Shown here: positions 26,503 through 35,681 of the stretch, piece by piece
Numbering within the stretch: the first letter of the stretch is position 1
How the letters are laid out: each line of letters opens with the position of its first letter
DNA from: Bacteroidota bacterium
GTDB taxonomy: Bacteria > Bacteroidota > Bacteroidia > Cytophagales > Cyclobacteriaceae
DNA: 57,676 nucleotides
Assembly (NCBI GenBank): GCA_018267195.1
Contig: JAFDYY010000015.1
Location: 1-57,676 of the forward strand
Direction: 5' to 3'
The notes under the pieces: generated by a model
The model's database searches: none
What the model was told of the DNA's origin: nothing
What the model saw: only the letters and a program-made list of their open reading frames with translations
Program-made: the position numbers and the translations under genes

Positions 26503-27594
26503 ATGAAACTCCTCGACCGCTATATCATCAGCAAAGTACTGGCCACTTTCTTTTTTGTGATGATGATTCTGGTGGCCGTAATCACCGTAATAGACATCAC
26601 CGAAAAGGTAGATAAATTTAATGATCACCACCTGAGCATGTCGGTCATTTTGGGATACTACCTGAATTTCATTCCCTGGATATCCGGCCTGCTTACCCCC
26701 ATCATTTGTTTTATTGCCATTGTCTATGTTACCTCGCGAATGGCGGCTCATACCGAAATCATTGCCATGCTCAGCAGCGGCATCAGCTTCCGAAGATTAC
26801 TGGTTCCCTACTTCATTGCCTCTTCAGTTATTGCCATATTGAGTTTTATCTTCAATGGATGGATCATCCCCCATTCCAACCGCGACAGGCTGGCTTTTGA
26901 AATGGAGTACTTTCAAAACAAATTTTATTTTGAAAGGCGGAACGTGCACATGCAAACCGCACCCAATGTTTTTCTGTTCATTCAGAATTACAATAACCAA
27001 TCCAACATCGGTTATCAATTCAGCCTGGAAAAATTTAAAGACAACAAATTAATCGAGAAGCTTACCGCAGATAACATTACCTGGGACAGCACCAAAAACA
27101 AGTGGGTGCTCAACCAATGGGTTCGCAAAAAAGTGGACAACATCTTTGATTTGAAAGCGGGCACGAATGTAGCGGAGCGAGGCTATAAAATAGATACTAC
27201 CCTGATCATCACCCCCAAAGATTTTGAAAACGATGCCCATCAGTATGATGGCATGACTATCCCCGAACTGGGGAAACATATTGAACAAATTCGTTTTCGT
27301 GGAGCCACCGGGGTAGAGGCTTTTGAAACCGAACGGCATATTCGCTTTGCCGCTCCCTGCACCACTTTTGTGCTGGTGTTTATGGGCGTCATTGTGTCGG
27401 CCCGAAAAAGCCGGGGCGGTACGGGGTTTCAGGTAGCGTTGGGTTTTTCGCTGGCTTTTATTTTCATTTTATTTTTTACCATGACCCGAACTTTTGCCGA
27501 AACCGGATCACTCAGCCCTTTCTTGGCTGCCTGGCTCCCTAATTTTGTCTTTGGCATGATTTCGCTGATCATGTACAAATACGTGCCCCGGTGA
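26503..27594 (+). CDS. LptF/LptG (YjgP/YjgQ) family permease
   Basis: A 363-aa permease component of the LptBFG type, which extracts lipopolysaccharide from the inner membrane and pushes it to the outer membrane. The N-terminal KLLDRYIISKVLATFFFVM, the LTPIICFIAIVY helix and TEIIAMLSSGISFRRLLVPY coupling-helix segment are typical. A periplasmic jellyroll region (about 130-270) precedes the C-terminal membrane helices with APCTTFVLVFMGVIVSARK. Only one of the two paralogues is here, so I do not choose between F and G. It is 8 bases after tgt and overlaps the next gene by 4 bases. Confidence 0.92.
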   Translation: MKLLDRYIISKVLATFFFVMMILVAVITVIDITEKVDKFNDHHLSMSVILGYYLNFIPWISGLLTPIICFIAIVYVTSRMAAHTEIIAMLSSGISFRRLLVPYFIASSVIAILSFIFNGWIIPHSNRDRLAFEMEYFQNKFYFERRNVHMQTAPNVFLFIQNYNNQSNIGYQFSLEKFKDNKLIEKLTADNITWDSTKNKWVLNQWVRKKVDNIFDLKAGTNVAERGYKIDTTLIITPKDFENDAHQYDGMTIPELGKHIEQIRFRGATGVEAFETERHIRFAAPCTTFVLVFMGVIVSARKSRGGTGFQVALGFSLAFIFILFFTMTRTFAETGSLSPFLAAWLPNFVFGMISLIMYKYVPR

Positions 27595-28499
27595 AAGTAA
27601 CCACTACCGACTATATCAAACTTCATTTTATCGTTTTTCTGTTTGGCTTCACGGCTATTCTCGGAAAACTGATTTCGCTGCCCAGCGTGGAGATGGTATT
27701 TTACCGCACCCTTCTGGCCGCCATCGGTATGGCTGCATTAATTTATTTCAAAAAAGAAAAATTTACTGTTGACTCCTCTGCTGATTTTTGGAAACTGCTG
27801 GGCACCGGTTTTCTGGTGGCCTTGCATTGGCTCACTTTTTTTGGATCCGGTAGAATTTCCAATCCCTCGGTAAGTTTGGTAGGCTTTGCCACGTGCTCGT
27901 TTTGGGCTGCTATTATTGAACCCTTGGCCAAAAGAAAAAAAATAAAACCGCTGGAAGTAGGCCTTGGGGCAGCCGTGTTAATAGGCCTGATAGTAATTTT
28001 TTCTTTCGACTTCAGGTACCCGCTGGGGTTGGCTTTGGGTATTGCCTCGGGACTTACCGCAGCCATTTTTAGTGTTATCAATTCAAAATTAGTAACCCGT
28101 ATTTCTTCGTACACCATTACACTCTACGAAATGAGTGCGGCCTGCCTGGGCATTGCTTTGATTTTTCCGGTTTACCGGATTTATAATGCCGGAGAGCCAC
28201 TTCAGTTAATACCGGTCTGGAAAGATTGGATTTACCTGGCCCTGCTTGGCTGGCTCTGCTCGGTATATGCCTACTCGCAGATGGTTAACCTAACGCTGAA
28301 ACTATCTGTATTTTTTATTCAACTCGCCCTGAATCTCGAGCCCGTTTATGGTATGGTGTTTGCCCTCCTCATTTTTGGTAAACAGGAGGTGATGGGTTGG
28401 AATTTTTATGCCGGCACAGCGATCATCATTGGAGCCGTGGCTTTATACCCTGCTTTAAAAAATAAATACAAACATCATTTTAATTCGCCACTCCAATAA
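27591..28499 (+). CDS. EamA/DMT-superfamily transporter
   Basis: A 302-aa membrane protein with ten predicted helices in two EamA halves, starting at GTG 27591 in a GTGA overlap with the LptF/G-type gene. GFTAILGKLISLPSVEMVFYRTLLA and the second-half GLTAAIFSVINSKLVTRIS and LNLEPVYGMVFALLIFGKQE match the drug/metabolite transporter pattern. The substrate is unknown; relatives export amino acids or metabolites. Its 3' end overlaps the convergent ispE end by 25 bases. Confidence 0.9.
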   Translation: MKVTTTDYIKLHFIVFLFGFTAILGKLISLPSVEMVFYRTLLAAIGMAALIYFKKEKFTVDSSADFWKLLGTGFLVALHWLTFFGSGRISNPSVSLVGFATCSFWAAIIEPLAKRKKIKPLEVGLGAAVLIGLIVIFSFDFRYPLGLALGIASGLTAAIFSVINSKLVTRISSYTITLYEMSAACLGIALIFPVYRIYNAGEPLQLIPVWKDWIYLALLGWLCSVYAYSQMVNLTLKLSVFFIQLALNLEPVYGMVFALLIFGKQEVMGWNFYAGTAIIIGAVALYPALKNKYKHHFNSPLQ

Positions 28500-29290
28500 A
28501 ACAGACCGGTCAATTCATCTTTTAATTCGATGGGTTTTTCAAAAATACCATAGACACTAGCCCCTGAGCCACTCATGCTGGCATAGGTAGCCCCCAGCGA
28601 ATACATCTTTTCTTTCAGCGCACCGATAACCGGATATTTAGTAAAAACACTTTTTTCAAAATCGTTGATCAACCTATCCTTCCATCGGCTCATCGGCATT
28701 TCTAAAATTTCTTCAATCGTGTTTTTAGGTTTTGTTAATGCTATGCCGGCATAGGCTTCGGCCGTGGAAACATGCACCGGGGGGATTACCAATACTAAAA
28801 AATAATTCTTTAACGAAACAGGTGTGGGGTGCAACTCCTCTCCTCTTCCTTTGCCTATCCTAGCTTTTGCCTGTGTAAAGAAAGTACAATCGCTCCCTAT
28901 CTGGGATGCCCAATTATTTATTTCGGGCTCTGATAACTTCAAGGCAAAAATGCGGTTTAGCAACTGCAGGGTAAACGCCCCGTTAGAAGAGCCCCCGCCC
29001 AGGCCGCCCCCCGTGGGGATCACTTTATGTAAATGGATTTTTACATACCCGATATCAAATGATTTTTTTAACAACCGATAGGCTTTCACACACAGGTTTT
29101 CTTCGGCTGCCCCCGGAATAACTAACCCCGATTGAGTAAAAGAAAACTGAGGCGATGGGATGATCTCCAGAATATCCGTTAACGCCACCGGGTAAAAGCA
29201 GGTTTCTATGTTGTGATATCCATCGGCACGGCTGGAAAGCACATTTAACCCAAGGTTAATCTTACAGTGTGGGAAAACCACCATAGGCAT
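28475..29290 (-). CDS. ispE: 4-diphosphocytidyl-2-C-methyl-D-erythritol kinase
   Basis: A 271-aa GHMP kinase of the MEP isoprenoid pathway, phosphorylating CDP-methylerythritol. The substrate motif FPHCKINLGLNVLSSRADGYHNIET, the ATP-binding PTGGGLGGGSSNGAF, and the C-terminal SMSGSGASVYGIF are all diagnostic. Two ATGs, 29290 and 29284, are close together and both possible. The gene lies 56 bases after fabI on the same strand, giving an isoprenoid/fatty-acid pair. Its last 25 bases overlap the convergent EamA transporter. Confidence 0.95.
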   Translation of the reverse strand: MPMVVFPHCKINLGLNVLSSRADGYHNIETCFYPVALTDILEIIPSPQFSFTQSGLVIPGAAEENLCVKAYRLLKKSFDIGYVKIHLHKVIPTGGGLGGGSSNGAFTLQLLNRIFALKLSEPEINNWASQIGSDCTFFTQAKARIGKGRGEELHPTPVSLKNYFLVLVIPPVHVSTAEAYAGIALTKPKNTIEEILEMPMSRWKDRLINDFEKSVFTKYPVIGALKEKMYSLGATYASMSGSGASVYGIFEKPIELKDELTGLFYWSGELK

Positions 29291-29346
29291 TTATGGTTTA
29301 CAGACCCTGAACCGGCTTCCGCCCCGGGGCAGATTCACTTGCCTTT

Positions 29347-30159
29347 TTATTTGGAAAGGCGGGCCACCAGCTCTTCGGTAATGCCCGAAGAAGAAAAGCC
29401 GCCATCGTGCATCAGGTTCTGCATCGTAACCATGCGCGTAAAATCGGAGAACATAACCACAATGTAGTTGGCACATTCGTCTGCCGAGGCATTGCCTAGT
29501 GGCGACATCAGTTCGGCATAATCAAAAAACACATCAAAGCCCGAAATACCTGCCCCAGCCGTAGTTTTGGTGGGCGATTGCGAGATAGTATTTACCCGCA
29601 CTTTTTTGCTGCGGCCATAGCGTTGGCCATAACTGCGGGCAATAGACTCCAGCATGGCTTTTGCCTGTGCCATATCGGTATAATCCGGATAAGCACGTTG
29701 TGCTGCGATATAGCTGAGGGCCACTACCGAAGCATGCTCATTCAGTGCATCCAGTTTTTCGCAGGTTTGCAATACTTTATGAAAAGACAGGGCTGAGATA
29801 TCCAATGTTTTTAAATACCACTCATAGTTCATGTCGCCATACGGGCGGCCTTTGCGTATGTTGGGGCTCATCCCAATAGAGTGAAGAACAAAATCAAGTT
29901 TGCCCCCTAAGAGCTGCTGCGACTGGGTAAATAGATGGGTAAGATCTTCTTCAGAGGTGGCATCGGCCGGAATGACCTGCGACCCGGTGGTTTGCGCCAA
30001 CTCATTGATTTTTCCCATGCGCATGGCGATGGGGGCGTTCGTCAATGTAAATTGGGCTCCCTCTTCATGCGCTTTTAAAGCCGTTTTCCAGGCTATAGAG
30101 TTTTCATCTAAAGCACCGAATATGACCCCTTTTTTACCTTTTAATAAGTGATTAGACAT
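29347..30159 (-). CDS. fabI: Enoyl-[acyl-carrier-protein] reductase (NADH)
   Basis: A 270-aa short-chain dehydrogenase-type enoyl-ACP reductase, the last step of each fatty-acid elongation cycle. GVIFGALDENSIAWKTAL is the FabI cofactor loop; LDFVLHSIG and the catalytic YTDMAQAKAMLES, with Tyr and Lys six residues apart, complete the site. The C-terminal FTRMVTMQNLMHDGGFSS fits the family. It heads a leftward pair with ispE. About 240 bases upstream are non-coding and hold a perfect -7 box. Confidence 0.95.
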   Translation of the reverse strand: MSNHLLKGKKGVIFGALDENSIAWKTALKAHEEGAQFTLTNAPIAMRMGKINELAQTTGSQVIPADATSEEDLTHLFTQSQQLLGGKLDFVLHSIGMSPNIRKGRPYGDMNYEWYLKTLDISALSFHKVLQTCEKLDALNEHASVVALSYIAAQRAYPDYTDMAQAKAMLESIARSYGQRYGRSKKVRVNTISQSPTKTTAGAGISGFDVFFDYAELMSPLGNASADECANYIVVMFSDFTRMVTMQNLMHDGGFSSSGITEELVARLSK

Positions 30160-30228
30160 GGCTGAAATGTGTTGTTAAAGTTGCAATTATACTAAAATAC
30201 GCGGTAGGCTTATCATGAAAGGCCTAAT

Positions 30229-30236
30229 CAAATTTA
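30229..30236 (-). promoter_or_regulatory. Possible -7 box for fabI
   Basis: TAAATTTG on the minus strand matches TAnnTTTG exactly, about 70 bases before the fabI ATG. The rest of the 30160-30398 gap is AT-rich; I see no structured RNA or clear -33 element in it. Confidence 0.35.
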
Positions 30237-30398
30237 CCTTAAAACGATCTTTCGTTTGGCTAAACCTTTCGTTTCGAATATACTACTTAGTACCCCTATA
30301 CAGCCGAAAATCAACTTTTAAGTAAGAATTAAGTATGAATTTTTCTCGATTTGAAAGTTTGTGTTAATTTTAAACACCAAAAAACCAAACCGATTTAT

Positions 30399-31142
30399 AT
30401 GGAAAACATAGAAGTTTTTGTCCGGCAGTGGGATCACTATATGGAGCTGGGCGTAGTGATTTGCGTGGCCATTGCCATTTTAATTCTGCTTTACCATGAA
30501 TATAAGGTAATGCAGATTAAAGACTACAAAGAAAAATACGATTACGTAAACCTGAATGAAGTGCGCTACTTCTGGTATGCCGTTATCGCTATTGTGGTGG
30601 CCATTGGTTTTATTGCCAATTCATTTGGCACCGAAAAAATCATCACCCACGGAATGCTCTGGTTCTACGTACGCATATTTATTACCGCCAGTTTTATTGT
30701 TATCGGATACGTTGCTTTTTACAGCATGGTGCGCATCTATTACCCGCGCTTTGTAGAAAAACGATTAGTGAAGTTGCGCAACAAACCCCGCCTCTCTCCC
30801 GAAGGAAACGAAATGCGCAAACTCAGCGAAGAAGAAGAAGATGCTCATCTTAATGCCGAGCAAATTGCCGAAGAAGCAAGCGGTGTGCACGCCATTGATT
30901 ATGACGTTTGGCTGGATGAAAAGACCGGGTACAAGAAAATAGAAAAATACGAAAGCTACCTGCATGCCGAGCAATGCCCGAATTGCGGATTCTATACCTT
31001 TAAGATTACCAAAGAAGAATTGATAGATAAGCCTACTGAAACTTCGGGCGGTTTATTGATGAAGCACTACCGGTGCGACTACTGCAGCCACCGCGAAGCC
31101 AGAGAAACCAAACTCGCACCTCTTTCTAAGAGCCGAGGATAA
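30399..31142 (+). CDS. Membrane protein with C-terminal zinc ribbon
   Basis: A 247-aa protein; the ATG at 30399 is preferred over 30351 because it puts a short soluble start before the membrane part. Three predicted helices (about residues 15-35, 55-75 and 85-110) are followed by a charged cytosolic region. A Cys-x-x-Cys pair (CPNCGFYTF) and a second pair 35 residues later (CDYCSH) form a likely zinc ribbon at the end. The family is unnamed to me; a membrane-tethered regulatory or rubredoxin-like role is possible. A strong terminator follows 20 bases after the stop. Confidence 0.7.
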   Translation: MENIEVFVRQWDHYMELGVVICVAIAILILLYHEYKVMQIKDYKEKYDYVNLNEVRYFWYAVIAIVVAIGFIANSFGTEKIITHGMLWFYVRIFITASFIVIGYVAFYSMVRIYYPRFVEKRLVKLRNKPRLSPEGNEMRKLSEEEEDAHLNAEQIAEEASGVHAIDYDVWLDEKTGYKKIEKYESYLHAEQCPNCGFYTFKITKEELIDKPTETSGGLLMKHYRCDYCSHREARETKLAPLSKSRG

Positions 31143-31162
31143 ACAAACCTATTTTTTAAGAG

Positions 31163-31190
31163 CCTCGCCATTGGGTGAGGCTTTTTTATT
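31163..31190 (+). terminator. Rho-independent terminator after the zinc-ribbon membrane gene
   Basis: GCCTC pairs with GAGGC around an inner GCC-ATT-GG pairing, followed by a T-tract from 31183. Position and orientation fit termination of the upstream gene before murI. Confidence 0.8.
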
Positions 31191-31207
31191 TTTAAATTTT
31201 CTTCTGC

Positions 31208-32020
31208 TTGAACCCATCTTCTCACCACCCCATCGGCATATTCGACAGCGGCATTGGCGGTCTTACGGTGGCACATGCCATCAAAAATATTCTTCCGCAC
31301 GAACCTCTAATTTATTTTGGCGATACCGCTCACTTGCCTTACGGAGATAAATCGGAAGCGGCCATTCAGGCTTATTCCATAAAAATTGCCAATGTTTTAC
31401 TGGCCAAAAAGTGTAAGGTTATTGTCATCGCGTGCCATTCGGCCAGTTCGGCCTCGTATGAGTTGCTGAAAGAATATGTAGGCCGCGAAGCCCACATTAT
31501 CAATGTAATTGATCCTATGATTGATGAACTCGCGGAACATTATACAAATACTACGGTTGGCGTGATTGGCACCAAAAGAACGATTCAGTCTAACATCTAT
31601 TCAAAAAAAATACAGGAAAAAAAATTACCGATTCATCTTCGCGCCCTGCCCACCCCGCTTCTGGCACCAATGATTGAAGAAGGATTTTTTAATAACCAGA
31701 TCAGCAAAGAAATTATCCGTCAGTATCTTTCGGATGCGGCCCTCGGCCACTTAGATGCTTTGGTTCTGGCCTGCACACACTACCCCCTGATCAAGAACGA
31801 AATAGAAGAATACTATCAGGGAAAAACCACCGTGCTCGATTCTTCTCTGGCGGCTGCCCGGGCACTACACCGCTATCTTTCTTCCACCGGTCTGCTCAAT
31901 ACATCTCCGCCAGAAGCCCCTCATTTTTTTGTTTCCGATTATACCGAGTCGTTTGAGATCGCTACCCGTTTATTTTTTGGAGAAACTGTAAAGTTAGAGC
32001 GTTACCCTCTTTGGCATTAA
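31208..32020 (+). CDS. murI: Glutamate racemase
   Basis: A 270-aa cofactor-independent racemase making D-glutamate for peptidoglycan. It starts at TTG 31208. IGIFDSGIGGLTVAHAI and YFGDTAHLPYGDKS are the first signature; VIACHSASSASY has the first catalytic Cys (Ser follows where many enzymes have Asn), and LACTHYPLIKNEIE has the second catalytic Cys with His. Length is normal. It lies between a terminator and the TPR histidine kinase and appears to be transcribed alone. Confidence 0.94.
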   Translation: MNPSSHHPIGIFDSGIGGLTVAHAIKNILPHEPLIYFGDTAHLPYGDKSEAAIQAYSIKIANVLLAKKCKVIVIACHSASSASYELLKEYVGREAHIINVIDPMIDELAEHYTNTTVGVIGTKRTIQSNIYSKKIQEKKLPIHLRALPTPLLAPMIEEGFFNNQISKEIIRQYLSDAALGHLDALVLACTHYPLIKNEIEEYYQGKTTVLDSSLAAARALHRYLSSTGLLNTSPPEAPHFFVSDYTESFEIATRLFFGETVKLERYPLWH

Positions 32021-32054
32021 GACCTCCGTGCAGACCCCTTGCATGTAGGATATT

Positions 32055-32068
32055 TTACATTTATGTAA
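32055..32068. promoter_or_regulatory. Palindrome upstream of the TPR histidine kinase promoter
   Basis: TTACAT-TT-ATGTAA is a perfect 6-2-6 inverted repeat lying 22 bases upstream of the kinase -7 box, where it would overlap the -33 region. It could be an operator; it could also be chance in AT-rich DNA. Confidence 0.35.
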
Positions 32069-32090
32069 GTAAAATGGCTTTCCCGGTAGG

Positions 32091-32098
32091 TAATTTTG
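32091..32098 (+). promoter_or_regulatory. -7 box of the TPR histidine kinase gene
   Basis: TAATTTTG matches TAnnTTTG exactly. It sits only 5 bases before the ATG at 32103, which would leave that ATG at or upstream of the transcript start, so it argues for translation from 32148 or 32166. Confidence 0.45.
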
Positions 32099-32147
32099 CC
32101 GCATGTTAAAGCGTTTTCTTGGCGATAATGAAATATTTATGCACTTT

Positions 32148-34184
32148 ATGAAACTTTTCCATTTCATGAGGTTTTCTGTTACCATCTTTTTACTCGTTGG
32201 CGTACTCTTTACAGCGTATTCCCAAAAAACACTTGATAGCCTAAAAAGGAAATTGAGTGAAGCCCCCAACGATTCTATCAAAATTGTTTCGCTTATCCGG
32301 TTGGCTAAAGAATATCAATATACCGATCTCAAAAAATCATTTGAATATACTGAAAAAGCAATTGATCTGGCCGAAACCAAAAACCTGTTGTGGGCAAAAA
32401 TCCTAACCTATAGTTTAGTGGGCAATTTTCACGGCATTAGTGGCGATTATGGTGCCGCCATGAATTTTTTTGATTTGGCATTAAGTGCCGGCTTTCAGGC
32501 AAAAGACACCCTCGCCATGACCCGCGGTTATAATAATTTAGGCGAAAATTATTTAATCCTCGGAAAGCTGGACGAAGCCTATTTTAATTTTACACAATGC
32601 TATAAACTGGCCAGCAAAAAGAACCAAGATTTTTACAAAGCCATTGCGCTCCACAACCTGGCCAGTGTTTTTAAAGAACTCGGGCAGTACAACCGTGCGC
32701 TCGATCACCTCAGAATTAGCCAGCAACTAAGTATCAAAATCAAGGACTATGAAGGCGAAGCCTACAATTATGATGAGATAGGCGATATTATGCGGAGGAT
32801 GGGAAACTACGATTCGGCTTATAAAGCTTTAAGACGTTCCCTTAAAGTAGCCCGTTCATTAAAACTTTCCGTTAATGATTTGATGCCTATTACCTTAACC
32901 CGACTGGCCAAGACTTTTTCAGAACAAAAAAATAATGCCGTTGCCCTGGCCTACTACGATTCGGCCAACTTTCTCTATACCCAAGCTGAAAATGAATTCG
33001 GCCAGGCTACCGTAGAACTTGGTCGCGGAGTTATTTTTATGAACGAGAGAAAATTTGATCAGGCTAAAAAACTTATGGAGAGCAGTAGGAATGCAGCTCA
33101 CCTCAACAATGCCAAAACATTGGAGATAGAATGTTTACAAAATCTTTCTAAGTTATATGAAAATCTGGGCGACTATAAAACATCGTTAACCTATTATAAA
33201 CAATATAAAACACTGGAAGACAGCCTCTACAGCCAGGCTATGCAGGCCAAATTACTTCAAGACCAACTCCGGTTTGAAACCTCCGCCCAGACCGATCAGA
33301 TTAAGCAGCTTACACAAATGGAAGAATTGCGCAAAGCCGAACTGAAACGCGAAAGTTTGGTGCGAAATATTCTGGTCGTGGTCGTAGCCCTTACCGTTAT
33401 ACTTCTATTCAGTGTTTACCGAAGCGGGCAACGGAGAATTCAAATCAACAACCTGTTGCTGCAACACCAGGCCGAAATAAAAAAGCGAAGCCAGGAACTG
33501 GAGCAACTCAATGAAGTAAAGGATAAATTTTTTTCTATTGTTTCGCACGATTTAAGATCGCCCATCAATGCCCTCTCGGCTATTTTAGATCTGATGGATA
33601 AAGGCAACATCAGCCAGGAAGAATTTTCTAAGTTGAATAAAGAACTGCGGATACAATTTAATCATACCAAAGGGCTGATCAACAATTTGCTTGATTGGGC
33701 CCTGTTGCAGATGGATAAATTAAGAATTCAACCCGAAAAAATTGATCTGCACGATTTAGTAAATGAAAACTTTAAATTATTGAGTTCGCTGCATTTAAAA
33801 GAAATGAATTTGGTAAATACCATTGAGCCAAACACTTTTTGCTGGGGCGACCTGAACATTGTTAATCTGGTGCTGCGCAATCTTATTCTAAACAGTCTGA
33901 AGTTTACCGGCAACGGAGGAACCATTGAAGCTGGTTCACGCAGAGAAGGCGATGATATTATTGTATCCATTAAAGACACGGGCATTGGCATCCGCCCCGA
34001 GATTCAAAAAATCATTTTCGAGAAAACCTCGGGCTATACCTCGCGGGGCACAGCCAACGAAAAAGGTACTGGCCTGGGATTAATCCTCTGCAAAGAATTT
34101 GTTGAAAAAAACGGAGGGAAAATCTGGCTGGAAAGTGAAGTAGGGAAAGGAAGCACGTTCTATTTCAGCATAAAAAAAGCATAA
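32148..34184 (+). CDS. TPR-containing sensor histidine kinase (HisKA type)
   Basis: About 678 aa from the ATG at 32148 (32166 also possible). A signal peptide leads into six or so tetratricopeptide repeats (about residues 40-380) placed outside the membrane. One membrane helix (RNILVVVVALTVILLFSVY, about 405-423) is followed by a coiled linker and the dimerisation domain FSIVSHDLRSPINALSA with phospho-acceptor His467. The ATPase has N-box NLILNSLKFTG, G1 DTGIGI and G2 GTGLGL. No response regulator is adjacent, so its partner is unknown. The periplasmic TPRs suggest sensing through protein contacts. Confidence 0.92.
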   Translation: MKLFHFMRFSVTIFLLVGVLFTAYSQKTLDSLKRKLSEAPNDSIKIVSLIRLAKEYQYTDLKKSFEYTEKAIDLAETKNLLWAKILTYSLVGNFHGISGDYGAAMNFFDLALSAGFQAKDTLAMTRGYNNLGENYLILGKLDEAYFNFTQCYKLASKKNQDFYKAIALHNLASVFKELGQYNRALDHLRISQQLSIKIKDYEGEAYNYDEIGDIMRRMGNYDSAYKALRRSLKVARSLKLSVNDLMPITLTRLAKTFSEQKNNAVALAYYDSANFLYTQAENEFGQATVELGRGVIFMNERKFDQAKKLMESSRNAAHLNNAKTLEIECLQNLSKLYENLGDYKTSLTYYKQYKTLEDSLYSQAMQAKLLQDQLRFETSAQTDQIKQLTQMEELRKAELKRESLVRNILVVVVALTVILLFSVYRSGQRRIQINNLLLQHQAEIKKRSQELEQLNEVKDKFFSIVSHDLRSPINALSAILDLMDKGNISQEEFSKLNKELRIQFNHTKGLINNLLDWALLQMDKLRIQPEKIDLHDLVNENFKLLSSLHLKEMNLVNTIEPNTFCWGDLNIVNLVLRNLILNSLKFTGNGGTIEAGSRREGDDIIVSIKDTGIGIRPEIQKIIFEKTSGYTSRGTANEKGTGLGLILCKEFVEKNGGKIWLESEVGKGSTFYFSIKKA

Positions 34185-34505
34185 TCAGCGTGGGGCTAAC
34201 CGCAATACAATACCATCCATTGCTTCGGTAATCCGGATCTGGCAGCCCAGCCGGCTGTTGTCTTTCACATGAAATGCCTGATCGAGCATCGTTAACTCAG
34301 CCTCGCTTTGCTCGGGCAGAGAGGTGTCCGATTCCAGATAAACCTGACACGAGGCGCACAGCGCCATCCCTCCGCAAGTGCCCTCTACCGGCAACTCATA
34401 CATTTTGCACAACTCCATCATATTTAAGTTCATGTCGGTTGGTGCATCTAATGTATGATGGGTTTCTTCACGGTCTATAATGGTTACTTTAATCGTATCT
34501 TTCAT
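34185..34505 (-). CDS. [2Fe-2S] ferredoxin, adrenodoxin-like
   Basis: A 106-aa ferredoxin from the ATG at 34505; a GTG six bases upstream is less likely. The cluster motif CGGMALCASC gives Cys-x5-Cys-x2-Cys, with the fourth Cys in LGCQIRI about 36 residues later, as in adrenodoxin/Isc-type ferredoxins. It carries single electrons in the cytoplasm. The gene is 40 bases downstream of a ferredoxin-NADP reductase gene on the same strand, the obvious electron donor. Confidence 0.93.
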   Translation of the reverse strand: MKDTIKVTIIDREETHHTLDAPTDMNLNMMELCKMYELPVEGTCGGMALCASCQVYLESDTSLPEQSEAELTMLDQAFHVKDNSRLGCQIRITEAMDGIVLRLAPR

Positions 34506-34545
34506 CTTCACTGATATTAGGTAAAAGCAGGATTACATCTCCTCA

Positions 34546-35559
34546 TTAAAAACCGTTTACTCCGTTTACGGTAGTATATTTTAATACATTCTTTTTATTG
34601 GGGTGGATACGGGCAAATGCCGACTGCACGGCCAAGGTGCCTTCGTGAAAACCACAGAGTATCAATTTCAGTTTTCCGGGGTACGTATTAATATCGCCTA
34701 CGGCATAAATGCCAGGCCGGTTAGTGGAGTAGTCGAACGTATTTACCTTCACAGCACCTTTCTCCAGTTCCAATCCCCAATCGGCAATCGGGCCGAGACT
34801 GGGCGTAAGCCCGAATAACGGAATAAAATGATCGGTTTCTTTGGTTATGTTTCCGTGTGTAGCATGGTTGATCACCACCGAAGCCACTTGCCCATGGGGG
34901 CCGGCATTAATTCCGGTTACTTCCGATTCGGTTATCAATTCTATTTTTCCGGCCTGCGCCATGTCCATCACTTTCTGTACCGAATCGAGGTGGCCGCGAA
35001 ACGAAGTTCTCCGGTGCACCAGCACTAAATTCTTTACAATTTTATTTTCCATCAGGTAGATAGTCCAGTCGAGCGCGGAATCGCCCCCGCCTGAAATCAC
35101 CACCTTTTTATCGCGGTATAACTCGGGGTCGCGAATGATGTACTCCACGCCCTTGTCTTCAAACTGTTCCAAGTTTTCAATCGGAGGTTTGCGTGGTTCA
35201 AACACACCCAGCCCACCGGCAATTAACACCACGGGGGCTTGATGTTGCGTGCCTTTGTTGGTGGTTACAATAAATTTACCTTCTGCCTCGTCAATCGTTT
35301 GGGCGGTTTCGCCCAGTGTAAAAGCAGGCTTAAATACTTCAATCTGTTTCATCAGGTTATCAACCAACTCGCCCGCATTTACCACCGGAAACCCGGGGAT
35401 ATCGTAAATCGGTTTTTTGGGATAAATCTCGGTAAGCTGCCCGCCAGGTGTGGGCAATGAGTCAATCAGATGGCAGCGCATTTTTAAAAGCCCCGCTTCA
35501 AACACCGTAAACAGGCCGCACGGGCCGGCTCCAATAATCAATAAGTCTGTTTCAATCAT
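34546..35559 (-). CDS. Ferredoxin/flavodoxin-NADP+ reductase, thioredoxin-reductase-like
   Basis: A 337-aa FAD/NAD(P)-binding enzyme. The FAD motif LLIIGAGPCGLFTVFEAGL is at the start; the NADPH motif VVISGGGDSALDWTIYL is mid-protein; the C-terminal GIYAVGDINTYPGKLKLILCGFHEGTLA contacts FAD. It lacks the Cys-x-x-Cys of thioredoxin reductase, which identifies the TrxR-like ferredoxin reductase group (YumC type). The [2Fe-2S] ferredoxin just downstream is the likely partner. Divergent from the PurF-like gene; about 120 bases lie between their starts. Confidence 0.93.
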   Translation of the reverse strand: MIETDLLIIGAGPCGLFTVFEAGLLKMRCHLIDSLPTPGGQLTEIYPKKPIYDIPGFPVVNAGELVDNLMKQIEVFKPAFTLGETAQTIDEAEGKFIVTTNKGTQHQAPVVLIAGGLGVFEPRKPPIENLEQFEDKGVEYIIRDPELYRDKKVVISGGGDSALDWTIYLMENKIVKNLVLVHRRTSFRGHLDSVQKVMDMAQAGKIELITESEVTGINAGPHGQVASVVINHATHGNITKETDHFIPLFGLTPSLGPIADWGLELEKGAVKVNTFDYSTNRPGIYAVGDINTYPGKLKLILCGFHEGTLAVQSAFARIHPNKKNVLKYTTVNGVNGF

Positions 35560-35658
35560 ACCAAGAAAATAAGTTCAAAAATAACAAAAGTCGACCGACC
35601 GATTTCATGATGATTGTCAAGGATTTAAGAACTGGTTTTTCCCCTGAACAATTTCATC

Positions 35659-35666
35659 TACCTTTG
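35659..35666 (+). promoter_or_regulatory. -7 box of the PurF-like gene
   Basis: TACCTTTG matches TAnnTTTG exactly, 15 bases before the ATG at 35682. It makes the upstream ATG at 35607 very unlikely as a start. Confidence 0.45.
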
Positions 35667-35681
35667 TGTTTTGCATCCATT

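Noticed and set aside
30160..30398. Possible riboswitch or small RNA between fabI and the zinc-ribbon gene
   Set aside because: No stable stem set or known motif is visible; only a -7 box on the minus strand is supported.
35607..35681. Upstream start for the PurF-like protein
   Set aside because: A perfect -7 box lies downstream of it, and the nucleophile Cys must be near the N-terminus.
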